64,000 bases of DNA from Theocolax elegans. Its lineage: Eukaryota; Arthropoda; Insecta; Hymenoptera; Cerocephalidae. A program made the translations under genes and the position numbers. The notes under the pieces are model-generated. The model was not told the DNA's origin. It made no database searches and worked only from the letters and a program-made list of their open reading frames with translations. The stretch's first letter is position 1; the number at the start of each line of letters is the position of its first letter. This document shows, piece by piece, positions 24,716 through 36,244 of the stretch. Location: assembly GCA_026168455.1 (NCBI GenBank), contig CM047431.1, forward strand, positions 63,136,910 to 63,200,909, written 5' to 3'.

Positions 24716-27054
24716 ATTTTCAAATTTGCAACGAAATTCGTGAGCTGGAGGCTGGAACTCCTCCTCGTTAGAGAAAGCCCAATAATTTATGAGTATGAGT
24801 GCAATTTGAAATAATTCTGCTACACATCTTTATTATGCGGTTCGAATTGAAATGTTCCAAGATTATACAAGTCATTGCACAGGGTTACACGCGTACAAAA
24901 ACATATGTACATATATATCCACATTCCGATGTGGTCTCCATATATTCGAAAATAAAACATTATTATTGATTATAAAAATCCGAACAACGCGAGTGATCGG
25001 CAGACGATAATAAACGATAATGACGCGTCTCGAAATTGCGCGTATCTCGAAACGAATGGTAACAACTCGCGAGATTTAAATACCCGAGAAATATGGTAAT
25101 TGAATATCGAGGTAATGGTAAACATACTGATGGACAACGATATAATATGTAATAACAACAAAAACGAGAACGAGAACGAGAACGAAAAGGACAAGAATAT
25201 AGTAACGCTCGTTAACAAAAGTAAACGTGTTCACCTGATGGGGCTGATGGGGGAGGAGGAGGAGGAGGAGGTCAATCCCGGTTTCATTGAATTTTGTCGC
25301 ACGTGGCTCGTTAAGCTAAAAACCGAACCCGAGAGCTTACAACCGAGCCGCATAAATGTATCTACGTATATGCATACGTACACACGTACAGATCGATGCC
25401 GTTTGTTTGCACGCGCACGCCCGCGTTTCCTTCAAAACCCGTAATTTTCACTTTCCTCGTTGCGCCGGTTGCGCGTACGTGTGGAATTCCCCGTGGCGCA
25501 CGCGTCGGGCAATATACGAACAATTTCCCTTTGTCCGCGTGCGCGCGATTCATAATTACATTTTGTCCAAATGCAGCTATAACACTACGGGATTGCTCCG
25601 TCCTTCACACGCGAATCCGCGCATTTTCTCGCAATCGTTTCGCTTACCAAAGCTTCACCAAAGTTCTAAAGCGACGCGCTCTTACGTATAATTGAATAAA
25701 TGCATCTAATTTATATACTTGATTACGAGGCGAGGCATGTACACACGTATATATATATATATATACATATATAATTCGATCGTCCTCCTTCGACGTATAT
25801 TAACATTCCGGGAATCGTCGATAAACTCGACGAACCGCGCAACACTTTTACACCATACCAACGAGTTTCCAACTATTCGCAATCCTATTGATCGATATAT
25901 ATATATATCGATATACTGGATGGAAATTCAAGTTCGTCATTAATTAGATAACGAAAGAATCGAATGAAAGAGCGAGACTTTATTGATGAGATTATAGTTT
26001 TTTAAATTTAGTACCTTTCAGTACTTTTATTTCAATTAAGTAATGGAGAACGTTTTCCATTTTTTAACATTTGAATAGTCTTCGTTAGTATACGATTACT
26101 TGCTTTTATTATATAATACTTACACAATAACAGTATGTGTGTATACGTGTGTATATGTATGTACTTTATTGAAATTGTTGTTGAATCATATAAATTGTTA
26201 TCTTGGTTGGAACGTATGGTGCGAATGTTGGCTCAGTATTGGTAATGAACCATCGAGACTAACGATCAATGGCAGTTGAATAGGAGAATAGAAAGTGTTG
26301 CCCAACGTTAGTTTTCCTTTAACAATTATAAACTAGAAGGAAAGTATAGGGAAGAAGGTGTGAAAACAAGTTATTTCTATGTAACGTTATTGGTACTTAA
26401 AAATAGTATCGAGTGGCTTGACGAGACGTGCTTTATATATTATTTCGAGTGACAAATTCCTCTTTTAAAGAGAAATCTAAGCAGATCGATCGACTCTATT
26501 TTAGTAGTAAAACACGACGCTCAGAGTGTACATCGTGACAACCAAACACGTAACCTTATTTACATGTTGTTAGTCATAGGCGGTACATACGTTCAACTAA
26601 CTTTTCGAGTGAAGGAAATTTGGAAATAGAGTAGTATAGTAGGCGCCAAGAACAATTACAAAGATCAAGGGAACGAGAAATCAAGGGATGAGTGATCCTT
26701 GTGCATAGCTCGTCAACGGACGTCTTATCGGTTGCTATCTAGGATACATAAGATCGAAGGGTCCTCCTCCTTGTCACTCGAGTAATCCGTGTAGCTACGT
26801 TTCCGGATGGTGTGTGGGTGGGTGTGTGTGTGTGTGTCGCCGGATCGTAACAATGTCGATAGAGCGATCCGTTATGCGCGGCACGCAGCGGAGCAGTACC
26901 ACCAACAGCGTAACGAAGCCCCCTGAATCCCGACGAATCCAGCCATCCGAATTCCTTTATAGCGACCCTATACCCTACTAGTACTTTCGCGCCTGCTCAC
27001 CTCACCATCTCGCCTGATTACCGATTACCGATTAATCGCTTCGGTTTATCCGAT

Positions 27055-27056
<2 letters not shown>

Positions 27057-27086
<30 letters not shown>
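27057..27086. repeat. (CT)n microsatellite
   Basis: A 30-base pure CT run. Confidence 0.95.
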
Positions 27087-27091
<5 letters not shown>

Positions 27092-28106
27092 TTCAATCGA
27101 GGTGTTGTCATCGATCTTCGTCTACCTCTTTCTCTCTCGGGAACCGACTTGTTTACACCTTGCTCTAGTATCTGTATCACTTTTCACCTTGCAATTTTTA
27201 TTGACTTGTATGGGTTAATGAATCTACCAAAGAATTACGCATCATTTTATTTGTTTTTATTTCCTGTTTGTCGAATTTTTTATCGTTTGCGGTTTTTTCA
27301 TTTTCACTTCAATAACTACAAACGTGTCATTGAGTTTTCTTTAGTGTTTTGGGGACTTATACTTACGTAACTTTAGTGTAACGCTTTTTTTCTACCTTAC
27401 ATAGACGTGAATTGTCACATTGAATAGGATATTATTGAAAAAGGACATTTGTATAGTATTAAATTTCACTAATTTATTGTTGTTAATGTGACAAGTTTTA
27501 CAGAGTAATATTTTTTTTTTTTCGAGAACCATTATACCAAAATTTATAATTATATAGGCGACTCTTACAAGTAACGAATATTTACATCTATATAAAATTT
27601 AGTACACTCGGTGAATAACTAACAAAGGAAATGGGCAATGAACTTTTAGAATTACATGTAAATTAATATTACCTTTTTTAACTATATTGATTTTTATATA
27701 ATATTTAATATCATACGTATAGGTAAAGTAATATTTTCTTTTAAATATAATAAGTAATAATACTTTACAATTACTTAACAATAAAATAGAGTTACGACTT
27801 TGATTCGATCAATTTTAAATTTTCGAATTATCGAAGGATTATCAGGTAAGTTTACGAATTTCCACCAATATTTGAATTCTGACTGTGGCAAACGAAATTG
27901 TTAAAAATCCGATAAGACAATGGGAAAATGTTGAACTGCCGAATGACGACTCACATTTCTGCTGAAAATGTTTGCATCAAGGGGGTAAAAAATGTTGATT
28001 ACGTTACACTCGGTCAATATTCTTGGTAACCGATTTCTTGAAAAAAAAAAAGATGCGATTTTATTATATGAACTTTTCCGCGCAGAGATCTTAAGCCTTT
28101 TGTAAA

Positions 28107-28128
28107 CACACACACACACACACACACG
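28107..28128. repeat. (CA)n microsatellite
   Basis: Eleven CA units, followed by imperfect CACG and CACA repeats to about 28160. Confidence 0.9.
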
Positions 28129-28638
28129 TGCACGCACGCACTTTACGTACACACATGCACACGTGTAGTGTACAAACAAAACGGTAGTACAAATGGTGAG
28201 GTGATCGACCATGCGGGTATCGATGAGATTAATCGAGCGACGCGATTTAAATAACAACAATATCGATCGCGTGACTTAACGTGTAGGACATAATTAACAA
28301 TACGAAGTAAAGAGGGTGAATTGTTTAATCCGTCAATTCATTCCGGGAAAGTCAAAGGGATCAGAGAAGAGAAATTACAAGGTCGAAAGGAATTATTTGT
28401 ATTGGCAAGAACCGTCGTAGGTATATAGCTACATATTTCTTCGCGAGCGCAATTTTCCAATTTTTGTCGGGGCGACGGGGGGCGGGGGCGGAGGGTTATT
28501 TATAGTATACAAAGAGAATGAAGAAAAACGGTCGTGTTCCAATTTGCCGTGAGTCGAATGCACGAGCCGCGTAATCCCTTCTATTTCAGGCTCACCTCTA
28601 TACATAAATCAAAGTATTACTTTATATATACACCCACC

Positions 28639-28672
28639 CTCTCTCTCTCTCTCTCTCTCTCACTCTCTCTTT
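28639..28672. repeat. (CT)n microsatellite
   Basis: A CT run with one CACT interruption near the right end. Confidence 0.95.
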
Positions 28673-29349
28673 CTATAAGTAAAACGCGTGAATATGCAAA
28701 AGGATATGTATATATTTGCACCGACGAGAATTCCCAATGAAAGTTTTGATAAATATTAATATTATTTTTAGTTTTGTACGCGTATAGGGGTGTGTGTGTG
28801 TGTGTATATATGCAGGCGCATAGATGGACAATGTAGCGCGATTTGTCGGTGGTTAGTAGTAGAGTTGATTTGTCGACGAATTGTCTGCACGCGCACGCGT
28901 GTATAGATGCAGATGTAGATGCAGTTATAAATACAGATAGATAGAAAGGGGGATGATTTGTAGAAAATGTGTGTATCAATTGACAGTGTTGATTGTGCAG
29001 AAGAGAATATCTCTGTGTGTATATATATATATATTATACGTGTGTACCGGTCATTGTTTTGACACGCGGGTGTATATATACGTATGTATTAAACCGTCGC
29101 GCGTTCTCCGATCCGCGTGTACGCATCGTAATTAGATTATTAATTATGCGCTTGCGTGGTTGATCGAGTTGAAAAGTTAACGGGTGGCAATACGCGGGGA
29201 AACATGCAGATTTTCGGAAAAATATTAAACGACCCGCAATCGGAGTAGCGTGCGATCAGTACGGTTATTAACCGGTGTATCAAAGTCGATCGCCGAGAAG
29301 AATTTGGAAATGATACCGAGGGCAGATGGATGGATGGAGGACACAGAGG

Positions 29350-29388
29350 GAAAGAGAGAAAGAGAGAAAGAGAGAAAGAGAGAAAGAG
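29350..29388. repeat. (GAAAGAGA)n octamer repeat
   Basis: Four to five copies of an eight-base AAAGAGAG unit. Confidence 0.88.
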
Positions 29389-30120
29389 GATGGGGAAGAG
29401 GAGGAGAAGCGAGGAAGGTTAACGCTCGACGTCCATGAGTGACAAGTACACGAGGCGAGATTAGCGTGTCAAGGCGTCAACCGTCCGCGATTCACGTTTA
29501 ATTTCCTGCTTCGAAAGCGCGTTCGGGCGCGCTCCTCCTTCTGTCATCCCACCCGTAATTGACACGACTGCGGCTTACGGGCCTTTTCCCTCGCTTATTT
29601 CCAGTTGCTCCCGCGGCTACATATTTATCACTCCTCGCACTGACATTCGCAACGCTCGACTCTCTCTCTCTCCCTCTCTCTCCCTCTCTTTTCGAACGTC
29701 ATTTCAAACTCGGTGCATGCGCGAGGCCCCCGTGAATTCCGTTGACGTCGTTCCGATCTCACTCCCCTGCCCCTGCCCCTGCCCCTTTCGCTTCGGCCGA
29801 TACGCCCGCGTTCACGTGTATTTGCATTCCTGCAGACACGGATCCCTCTTGTTATTAACCACGTGGCTCGTGCGGTTCCTTATCCTTCGAATTACTCGAT
29901 TATGGCCCACACCCTCTCGGTCACGAGTATTTTCCGTATCTCGCATTTCGATCTCTTGTATATCTACCGTGATACACTATACCGAGAAACGTACACTCAC
30001 TACATCTATATTATACATACATGTATATCCATTATAATCTTTTTCCTTTTTAACGTTCAACAATCATCGTCAACGTTTATATGTACATATTCTAAATAAG
30101 TTATACTGAGTGAAAATTAA

Positions 30121-30476
30121 CGAGATGTCGGACTACCCAAGTTACAGGGATCTACACCTTTCAACATAACAATTATCTTGAAAATATTGTATTAAAAATC
30201 TGAACAACATTCATTTGAGTAGTTTTAAAAAAACGAGAGCATGACCTTTTAATTTTTTAAGAATAAATAAAATTGTTAATAATAAATGAATAAACAATTT
30301 TCGCTCGGTAATTATTTATCTGAAAAGGCATATTACAAATTTTAAATTCTGAAAAAATTTGAGTATACTGTTTAAAACATGCCTAAGGGCATGGCGTTCA
30401 GGATGTTTTTCAAAAATTTATTTTTTTGTTTATCAAAAAGTATTAAAAATGACCATTTTTTGAGTCCGATATCCCC
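30121..30476. mobile_element. TTAA-flanked MITE (356 bp)
   Basis: TTAA lies at 30117-30120 and 30477-30480. The left end is CGAGATGTCGGACT and the right end, read inward, is GGGGATATCGGACTCA. It is clearly the same family as 24237-24616, sharing the internal motifs CTACACCTTTCAAC, TATTAAAAATCTGAA and GCCTAAGGG. No coding capacity. Confidence 0.85.
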
Positions 30477-30586
30477 TTAAGCAAGATCATCCGGTGCACT
30501 GTAAATCCTAAAGTGTAAAAGTTTAATCTAAAAAATCGTTTGATTAGAAATCAAATATATCGAATAATTCACAATTCGTTTAACCA

Positions 30587-30589
<3 letters not shown>

Positions 30590-30619
<30 letters not shown>
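30590..30619. repeat. (CT)n microsatellite at the 5' edge of the LINE fragment
   Basis: A 30-base CT run directly upstream of the LINE-like 3' end. Confidence 0.95.
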
Positions 30620-30620
<1 letters not shown>

Positions 30621-31189
30621 AATTGTTCATTCTTAATCACAGCATCAAGACTCATTAACCAACTTCCACATACAGAATTCGACCCATTGTCATTATCGTC
30701 ATTCAAATCACACCTCATGTCTCACCTTCGCGAGCTTGACCGACGAGCCTGGGACAAAAGAGTCAATGATGAGAGTATAACCTGCCCTCCCCTGCCGTCG
30801 TTTTAAGTATTTATTCTTATTTATTTAATATTCTGTTATTCCATAGCGTTGCGATGCGTTGCTTTATGTATTTTTGTTTTATTTGTTCATCCTTGCGTAT
30901 TATCTACCATTGTGTAAGCGTGAAAGCTATTTTATTTATTATTTATTGTTATTTTTACTATTTATTTAACTACACTGTAAATTTTTATTATGTTTCTATT
31001 TTATTTTGTTATTTTTAAAATTTTATTGCTGCGTTAATGGAGGATTAGGCGATATATTTTTTATCTTATTTTTGTTATTTTATTGTTCATTTTATTATTT
31101 ATCCTATCGTTGTATATTGTTATTGTACCTCAGCGGCAAATCACTGTGTATACGGGGCATAGCCCCACATACTAAATAAAGATTTCAAT

Positions 31190-31192
<3 letters not shown>
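30620..31192 (+). mobile_element. 5'-truncated non-LTR retrotransposon (LINE), 3' end only
   Basis: A short coding tail (30621-30806) is followed by about 380 bp of T-rich 3' UTR. This ends in a GGGGCATAGCCCC hairpin, CATACTAAATAAAG and a TCAATCAATC tail. A terminal hairpin plus short tandem tail is typical of CR1/L2/RTE-like LINEs. Only the last fraction of the element is present, as expected from incomplete reverse transcription. The tail runs straight into a (CT)n tract. Confidence 0.7.
30621..30806 (+). pseudogene. C-terminal end of a LINE reverse-transcriptase ORF
   Basis: The last ~60 residues include ITASRLINQLP followed by DPLSLSSFKSHLMSHL. This is the pattern, with x for any residue, of a leucine-proline motif and then SLSSFKxxLxxHL that closes many LINE ORF2 proteins of the CR1/L2/Jockey type. 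The stop is TAA at 30804-30806. The reverse-transcriptase and endonuclease domains are absent because of 5' truncation, so it is inactive. The upstream serine-leucine repeats in the same open frame are only translated (CT)n and not part of the protein. Which LINE clade it belongs to cannot be settled from this piece. Confidence 0.6.

Positions 31193-31243
<51 letters not shown>
31193..31243. repeat. (CT)n microsatellite between two LINE 3' ends
   Basis: A ~51-base pure CT run. Confidence 0.95.
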
Positions 31244-31244
<1 letters not shown>

Positions 31245-31259
31245 AAATCTCTCTCTCAA

Positions 31260-31332
31260 AGCTGTATCTTGATTAGTGCTATATGGGGGTTACCCCCGTA
31301 GCCCAATAAAAAATATCAATCAATCAATCAAT
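31260..31332 (+). mobile_element. Second LINE 3' tail
   Basis: A GGGGGTTACCCCC hairpin, then CCCAATAAAAAATA, then four TCAA/ATCA tetramers. It repeats the layout of the tail at 31150-31192 (hairpin, AATAAA-like motif, TCAA repeat), so it is the extreme 3' end of a related LINE copy. No coding part remains. Confidence 0.6.
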
Positions 31333-31358
31333 CTCTCTCTCTCTCTCTCTCTCTCTCT
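31332..31358. repeat. (CT)n microsatellite
   Basis: A 27-base CT run following the second LINE tail. Confidence 0.95.
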
Positions 31359-31724
31359 TCTATAACATGCATAAGTATGTGTGGTATACCAACTAAACAT
31401 TTTATCTTTCATACGCGGTATGACTGGAAATAATTAACAAGTTTAACGAGACACATTGTCGGCTCGGCATAATTCAAATTCCTCTCTGATATTTCGGTGT
31501 AACGTTGCTGCCCGCGTCGATCACCGAATTAAACCCTGATACCTGATGGTTAATACCATGCGAACTTTGACGTTTCAATTTGATAATAGATTATTTAAAC
31601 ACGGCTAAACAAAAATTATGATGGACTTAATCGCGCATATCGACGAAGCTCGATAATTATCTATAAAGATTCGATCGTTCGGTTCGAACCTCAAGAATTT
31701 TTCCAGTGTTTCTTCTATACGATA
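31359..31724. other. Unique DNA, no gene seen
   Basis: Mixed-composition DNA between the LINE tails and the large composite element. Nothing was recognised. Confidence 0.5.
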
Positions 31725-32130
31725 CACAGAAAAAAAAATTTGTTTGAATCAAAAAAATATATTTGTTTGAATTCAGTTTATTTGATTCAAATAAATATTT
31801 TTTTGATATAAATAAAATTTAATTGAAATAATAAAACTAATTATTTGTTTTCATGCACACAATTTTATTGATTTATTATTACTTAAATCAAATAAATTTT
31901 ACTTGAATCATTAAAATATTTTTTCAATTTTATTTTATCGTTTATTTGAAATGAAAAAACCCATTTTTTCCCATGTTTTAAAAATACCCAATAAAATGGT
32001 AAACATAAATCAAGCAATTAATTTATTTAGTTCAATGAAAAAATTGCATTAATTTAAAAAATGGATTTAACTGAAGATATTTCTTTCATATAAGTACATA
32101 TTTCTTCAAAAAGCTAGAATATTTGGTTAA

Positions 32131-32871
32131 GGGGAGTCCGTACACAAAGTTTCAGAAAAACGTCACCTCGAGTAGTGGCGCTGAAGTCAGGTGGGATAAT
32201 GTTATAGAAACTACCGATAATTGTAAATTATAAAAATACGAAGCTCTCAATCCATAAATATTGAGCTGAGCGCCATAGCCATTCAAACGGGGAACATTTT
32301 TTAGTCGGATATGAATCCGAAAAATTATTATTGAAGTCGTAAAGTGAGAAGTACGATTTGACAGGTACGAAACCTGTGTTCTGTTATCGACGCCATTGCG
32401 GAATGCTTGGTTGCGCAATTACATCAGCTGCCTAGAGATGGCGCTCGTTTATTTGATTTGCGTCAAAAGTATTATTATGTATTCGTTCAAATGAAATAAT
32501 ATACTTTTTTTACTTCTCTATAAAAGACTTCTCTATACTTATGTGGCGTATATAAATATATATATATATATATACACACTGCGTCTCGTATAAAAATAAA
32601 ATATACTTTTCACTCTAATCAGCTATAATGTGCATTTGATCCCTGTAGACTCACTTTATTCTCCGTAAACCCACTTTATTCAACATACACTAACTCTATT
32701 ACTTATTTTGACTTCTTCCTACAAATACTAAATTAAATATACCAAAAAATCTTGCAAAAATGTATAGGAATTTGAAAAGTGTATAACTTATTATAAATTA
32801 ATTATTGTTGAATAAAGAGGTCTTTTAAATTATCAGGGTGAAAATTTGTATATGCAGTTCGGGAGTAAAAG
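32131..32871 (+). repeat. Left terminal inverted repeat of the giant element (741 bp)
   Basis: It is the inverted copy of 43827-44577. It contains a (TA)n run near 32553-32573. An 88-codon open frame on the minus strand (32152-32418) is mirrored in the right arm with one residue changed. Its inner edge (GGGAGTAAAAG) meets the satellite array directly. Confidence 0.9.
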
Positions 32872-33102
32872 CCATAGCTCCAACGAACAATTATTTTCTA
32901 TTCTATTTATATTTTTATTTACAGTTTTTTTGCTTATTTTAATATAAAAACGCGATTTATATCATAAAATTTAGGTTATAAAATACTAGTGAATACATTT
33001 ATTAGCAATTGCGAAAAGACTTGAAGAAAATCTTGGAGAAACATTATAAATGTTAACAAAACTCTTCTGCTCTAGACAAAAATCAAGTTTCCCGTTTGGG
33101 AG

Positions 33103-36100
33103 TCTACGGGCGGGGATCACGCTCGCGCTTCCGAGCGAATCCCCGCCCGTAGGGTACTGAACGCGCGCTGCGTCGATTATTTCTTTTCATCTGTTTGGAA
33201 TGGTAAAATCGCCTTGCGAAATCACCTTCTCCATAACTCCAACGAACAATTATTTTTCAATCTATTTATATTTTTATTTACAGTTGCTTCGCCCTAGTAG
33301 AATTCAAATCTATTTAGTGAATCGAAGCAAGCCAGTTAAAATAGGAATAGGTTGAAACTAAGTACATTTTTGCCCTCTTGATGAAACGCTTTTTTTTAAC
33401 CTTTCCTGGCAATTTAATTGTATAATTTATAATAATCTATAAATGTTAGAATTAAACTAACTATTTTTAAGTTTGGAATTATAGTTTCCGTAATCATGAA
33501 ACCTGAAACATTACAGGCTATGAACCAACCTGCAAAAATGTTTTGTGTAAATTTGGCGATATATTGATAAAAGAAAAACTATCTCGAAAATGAGTGTTTG
33601 TTCGATGCAAACAATCGTCGGAACCTATTCGAAATTGTAATAGGATTCAAATTTCATAACAAGCGTCGAGTTTTGTTGTCAAGACTACCGAGAAATTAAT
33701 ACTTGATGTTTGGAGGAAACGTCCATTCTAGTAAATGTGCAAGAAATGCGCGAAAAAGCGTTTCATCGGTAGTCAATAACTAACAATTTTGCCTAGTCAT
33801 TTATTAGTTTCCAAGCCATTTCTCATACTCGCAATTCTACTGGGGGTTTATTTTAATATAAAAACGCGATTCATATCCCAAAATATAGGTTATAAAATGC
33901 TAGTGAATAGAAATATTAGTAATTACGAAATGGCTTGAAGAAAATCTTGGAGAATCATTATAAATTTTAACAAAACTCTTCTTCTCTAGACAAAAATCAA
34001 TTTTCCCGTTTCCAAGTCTACGGGCGGGGATCACGCTCGCGCTTCCATGCGAATCCCCGCCCGTAGGGTACTGAACGCGCGCTACGTCGATTTATATCAT
34101 AAAATATAGGTTAAAAAATACTAGTGAATACATTTATTAGTAATTGCGAAAAAAATTGAGTAAAATCTTGAAGAATCTTTATACATTTCAACAAAACTCT
34201 TCTGCTCTAAACAAAAATCAAGTTTCCCGTTTGGGAGTCTACGGGCGGGGATCACGCTCGCGCTTCCATGCGAATCCCCGCCCGTAGGGTACTGAACGCG
34301 CGCTGCGTCGATTATTCCTTTTCATCTGTTTGGAATGGTAAAATCGCGTTGCGGATCACCTTCTCCATAGCTCCAACGAACGATTATTTTCTACTCTATT
34401 TATATTTTTATTTACAGTTTTTTTGTTTATTTTAATATAAAAACGCGATTTATATCATAAAATATAGGTTAAAAAATACTAGTGAATACATTTATTAGTA
34501 ATTGCGAAAAAATTTGAGTAAAATCTTGAAGAATCTTTATACATTTTAACAAAACTCTTCTGCTCTAGACAAAAATCAAGTTTCCCGTTTGGGAGTCTAC
34601 GGGCGGGGATCACGCTCGCGCTTCCGAGCGAATCCCCGCCCGTAGGGTACTGAACGCGCGCTGCGTCGATTATTTCTTTTCATCTGTTTGGAATGGTAAA
34701 ATCGCGTTGTGGAATCACCTTCTCCTTAGCTCCAACGAACAAATTTTCTACTCTATTTATATTTTTATTTACAGTTTCTTTGTTTATTTTATTATAAAAA
34801 CGCGATTTATATCATAAAATTTAGGTTATAAAATACTAGTGAATACATTTATTAGTAATTGCGAAAAAACTTGAGAAAAATCTTGAAGAATCATTATATA
34901 TTTTAACAAAACTCTTCTTCTCTAGACAAAAATCAATTTTCCCGTTTCCAAGTCTACGGGCGGGGATCACGCTCGCGCTTCCATGCGAATCCCCGCCCGT
35001 AGGGTACTGAACGCGCGCTACGTCGATTTATATCATAAAATATAGGTTAAAAAATACTAGTGAATACATTTATTAGTAATTGCGAAAAAAATTGAGTAAA
35101 ATCTTGAAGAATCTTTATACATTTCAACAAAACTCTTCTGCTCTAAACAAAAATCAAGTTTCCCGTTTGGGAGTCTACGGGCGGGGATCACGCTCGCGCT
35201 TCCATGCGAATCCCCGCCCGTAGGGTACTGAACGCGCGCTGCGTCGATTATTCCTTTTCATCTGTTTGGAATGGTAAAATCGCGTTGCGGATCACCTTCT
35301 CCATAGCTCCAACGAACGATTATTTTCTACTCTATTTATATTTTTATTTACAGTTTTTTTGTTTATTTTAATATAAAAACGCGATTTATATCATAAAATA
35401 TAGGTTAAAAAATACTAGTGAATACATTTATTAGTAATTGCGAAAAAATTTGAGTAAAATCTTGAAGAATCTTTATACATTTTAACAAAACTCTTCTGCT
35501 CTAGACAAAAATCAAGTTTCCCGTTTGGGAGTCTACGGGCGGGGATCACGCTCGCGCTTCCGAGCGAATCCCCGCCCGTAGGGTACTGAACGCGCGCTGC
35601 GTCGATTATTTCTTTTCATCTGTTTGGAATGGTAAAATCGCGTTGTGGAATCACCTTCTCCATAGCTCCAACGAACAAATTTTCTACTCTATTTATATTT
35701 TTATTTACAGTTTCTTTGTTTATTTTATTATAAAAACGCGATTTATATCATAAAATTTAGGTTATAAAATACTAGTGAATACATTTATTAGTAATTGCGA
35801 AAAAACTTGAGAAAAATCTTGAAGAATCATTATATATTTTAACAAAACTCTTCTGCTCTAGACAAAAATCAAGTTTCCCGTTTCCAAGTCTACGGGCGGG
35901 GATCACGCTCGCGCTTCCGAGCGAATCTCCGCCCGTAAGGTACTGAACGCGCGCTGCGTCGATTATTCCTTTTCATCTGTTTGGAATGGTAAAATCGCGT
36001 TGCGGATCACCTTCTCCATAGCTCCAACGAACGATTATTTTCCAATCTATTTATATTTTTATTTACAGTTCCTTTGTTATTTTAATATAAAAACGCGATT

Positions 36101-36244
36101 TATATCATAAATATAGGTTAAAAAATACTAGTGAATACATTTATTAGTAATTGCGAAAAAACTTGAGTAAAATCTTGAAGAATCTTTATACATTTTAACA
36201 AAACTCTTCTGCTCTAGACAAAAATCAAGTTTCCCGTTTGGGAG
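33103..36244 (+). repeat. Higher-order repeat copy 1 (3,142 bp, eight monomers)
   Basis: Successive spacings are 914, 221, 357, 358, 221, 358, 357 and 356. Hairpin-loop variants follow the order CCGAG, CCATG, CCATG, CCGAG, CCATG, CCATG, CCGAG, then a variant with ATCTCCGCCCGTAAGG. Confidence 0.9.
33292..33845. mobile_element. ~555-bp MITE-like insert inside a satellite monomer (copy 1)
   Basis: It separates the normal monomer sequence TTTACAGTT from TTTATTTTAATATAAA. The ends are CCCTAGTAGAATT and, read inward from the right, CCCCAGTAGAATT. Inside is another inverted pair, GATGAAACGCTTTTT (33380-33394) and its complement (33753-33767). The identical insert recurs once per higher-order repeat, so it entered before that unit was duplicated. 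Confidence 0.7.

Larger units (their letters stand above)
24717..30116. other. Unique DNA with many simple repeats, no gene seen
   Basis: It contains GAGAAC hexamers (about 25165-25185), a GGA run (about 25253-25271), TA (about 25748-25768), GT (about 26821-26839) and CCCCTG (about 29764-29786). Open frames at 25100-25695 and 27901-28260 have repetitive composition and no recognisable domain. Confidence 0.5.

Noticed and set aside
25100..25444. Acidic/asparagine-rich protein
   Set aside because: The NENENE and EEEEEE segments are translated GAGAAC and GGA repeats, and no splice-bounded domain surrounds them.
32152..32418. 88-codon frame repeated at 44290-44556 as a possible conserved gene
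   Set aside because: The two copies match because they lie in the inverted repeats of one element. There is no known domain and no independent evidence of selection.
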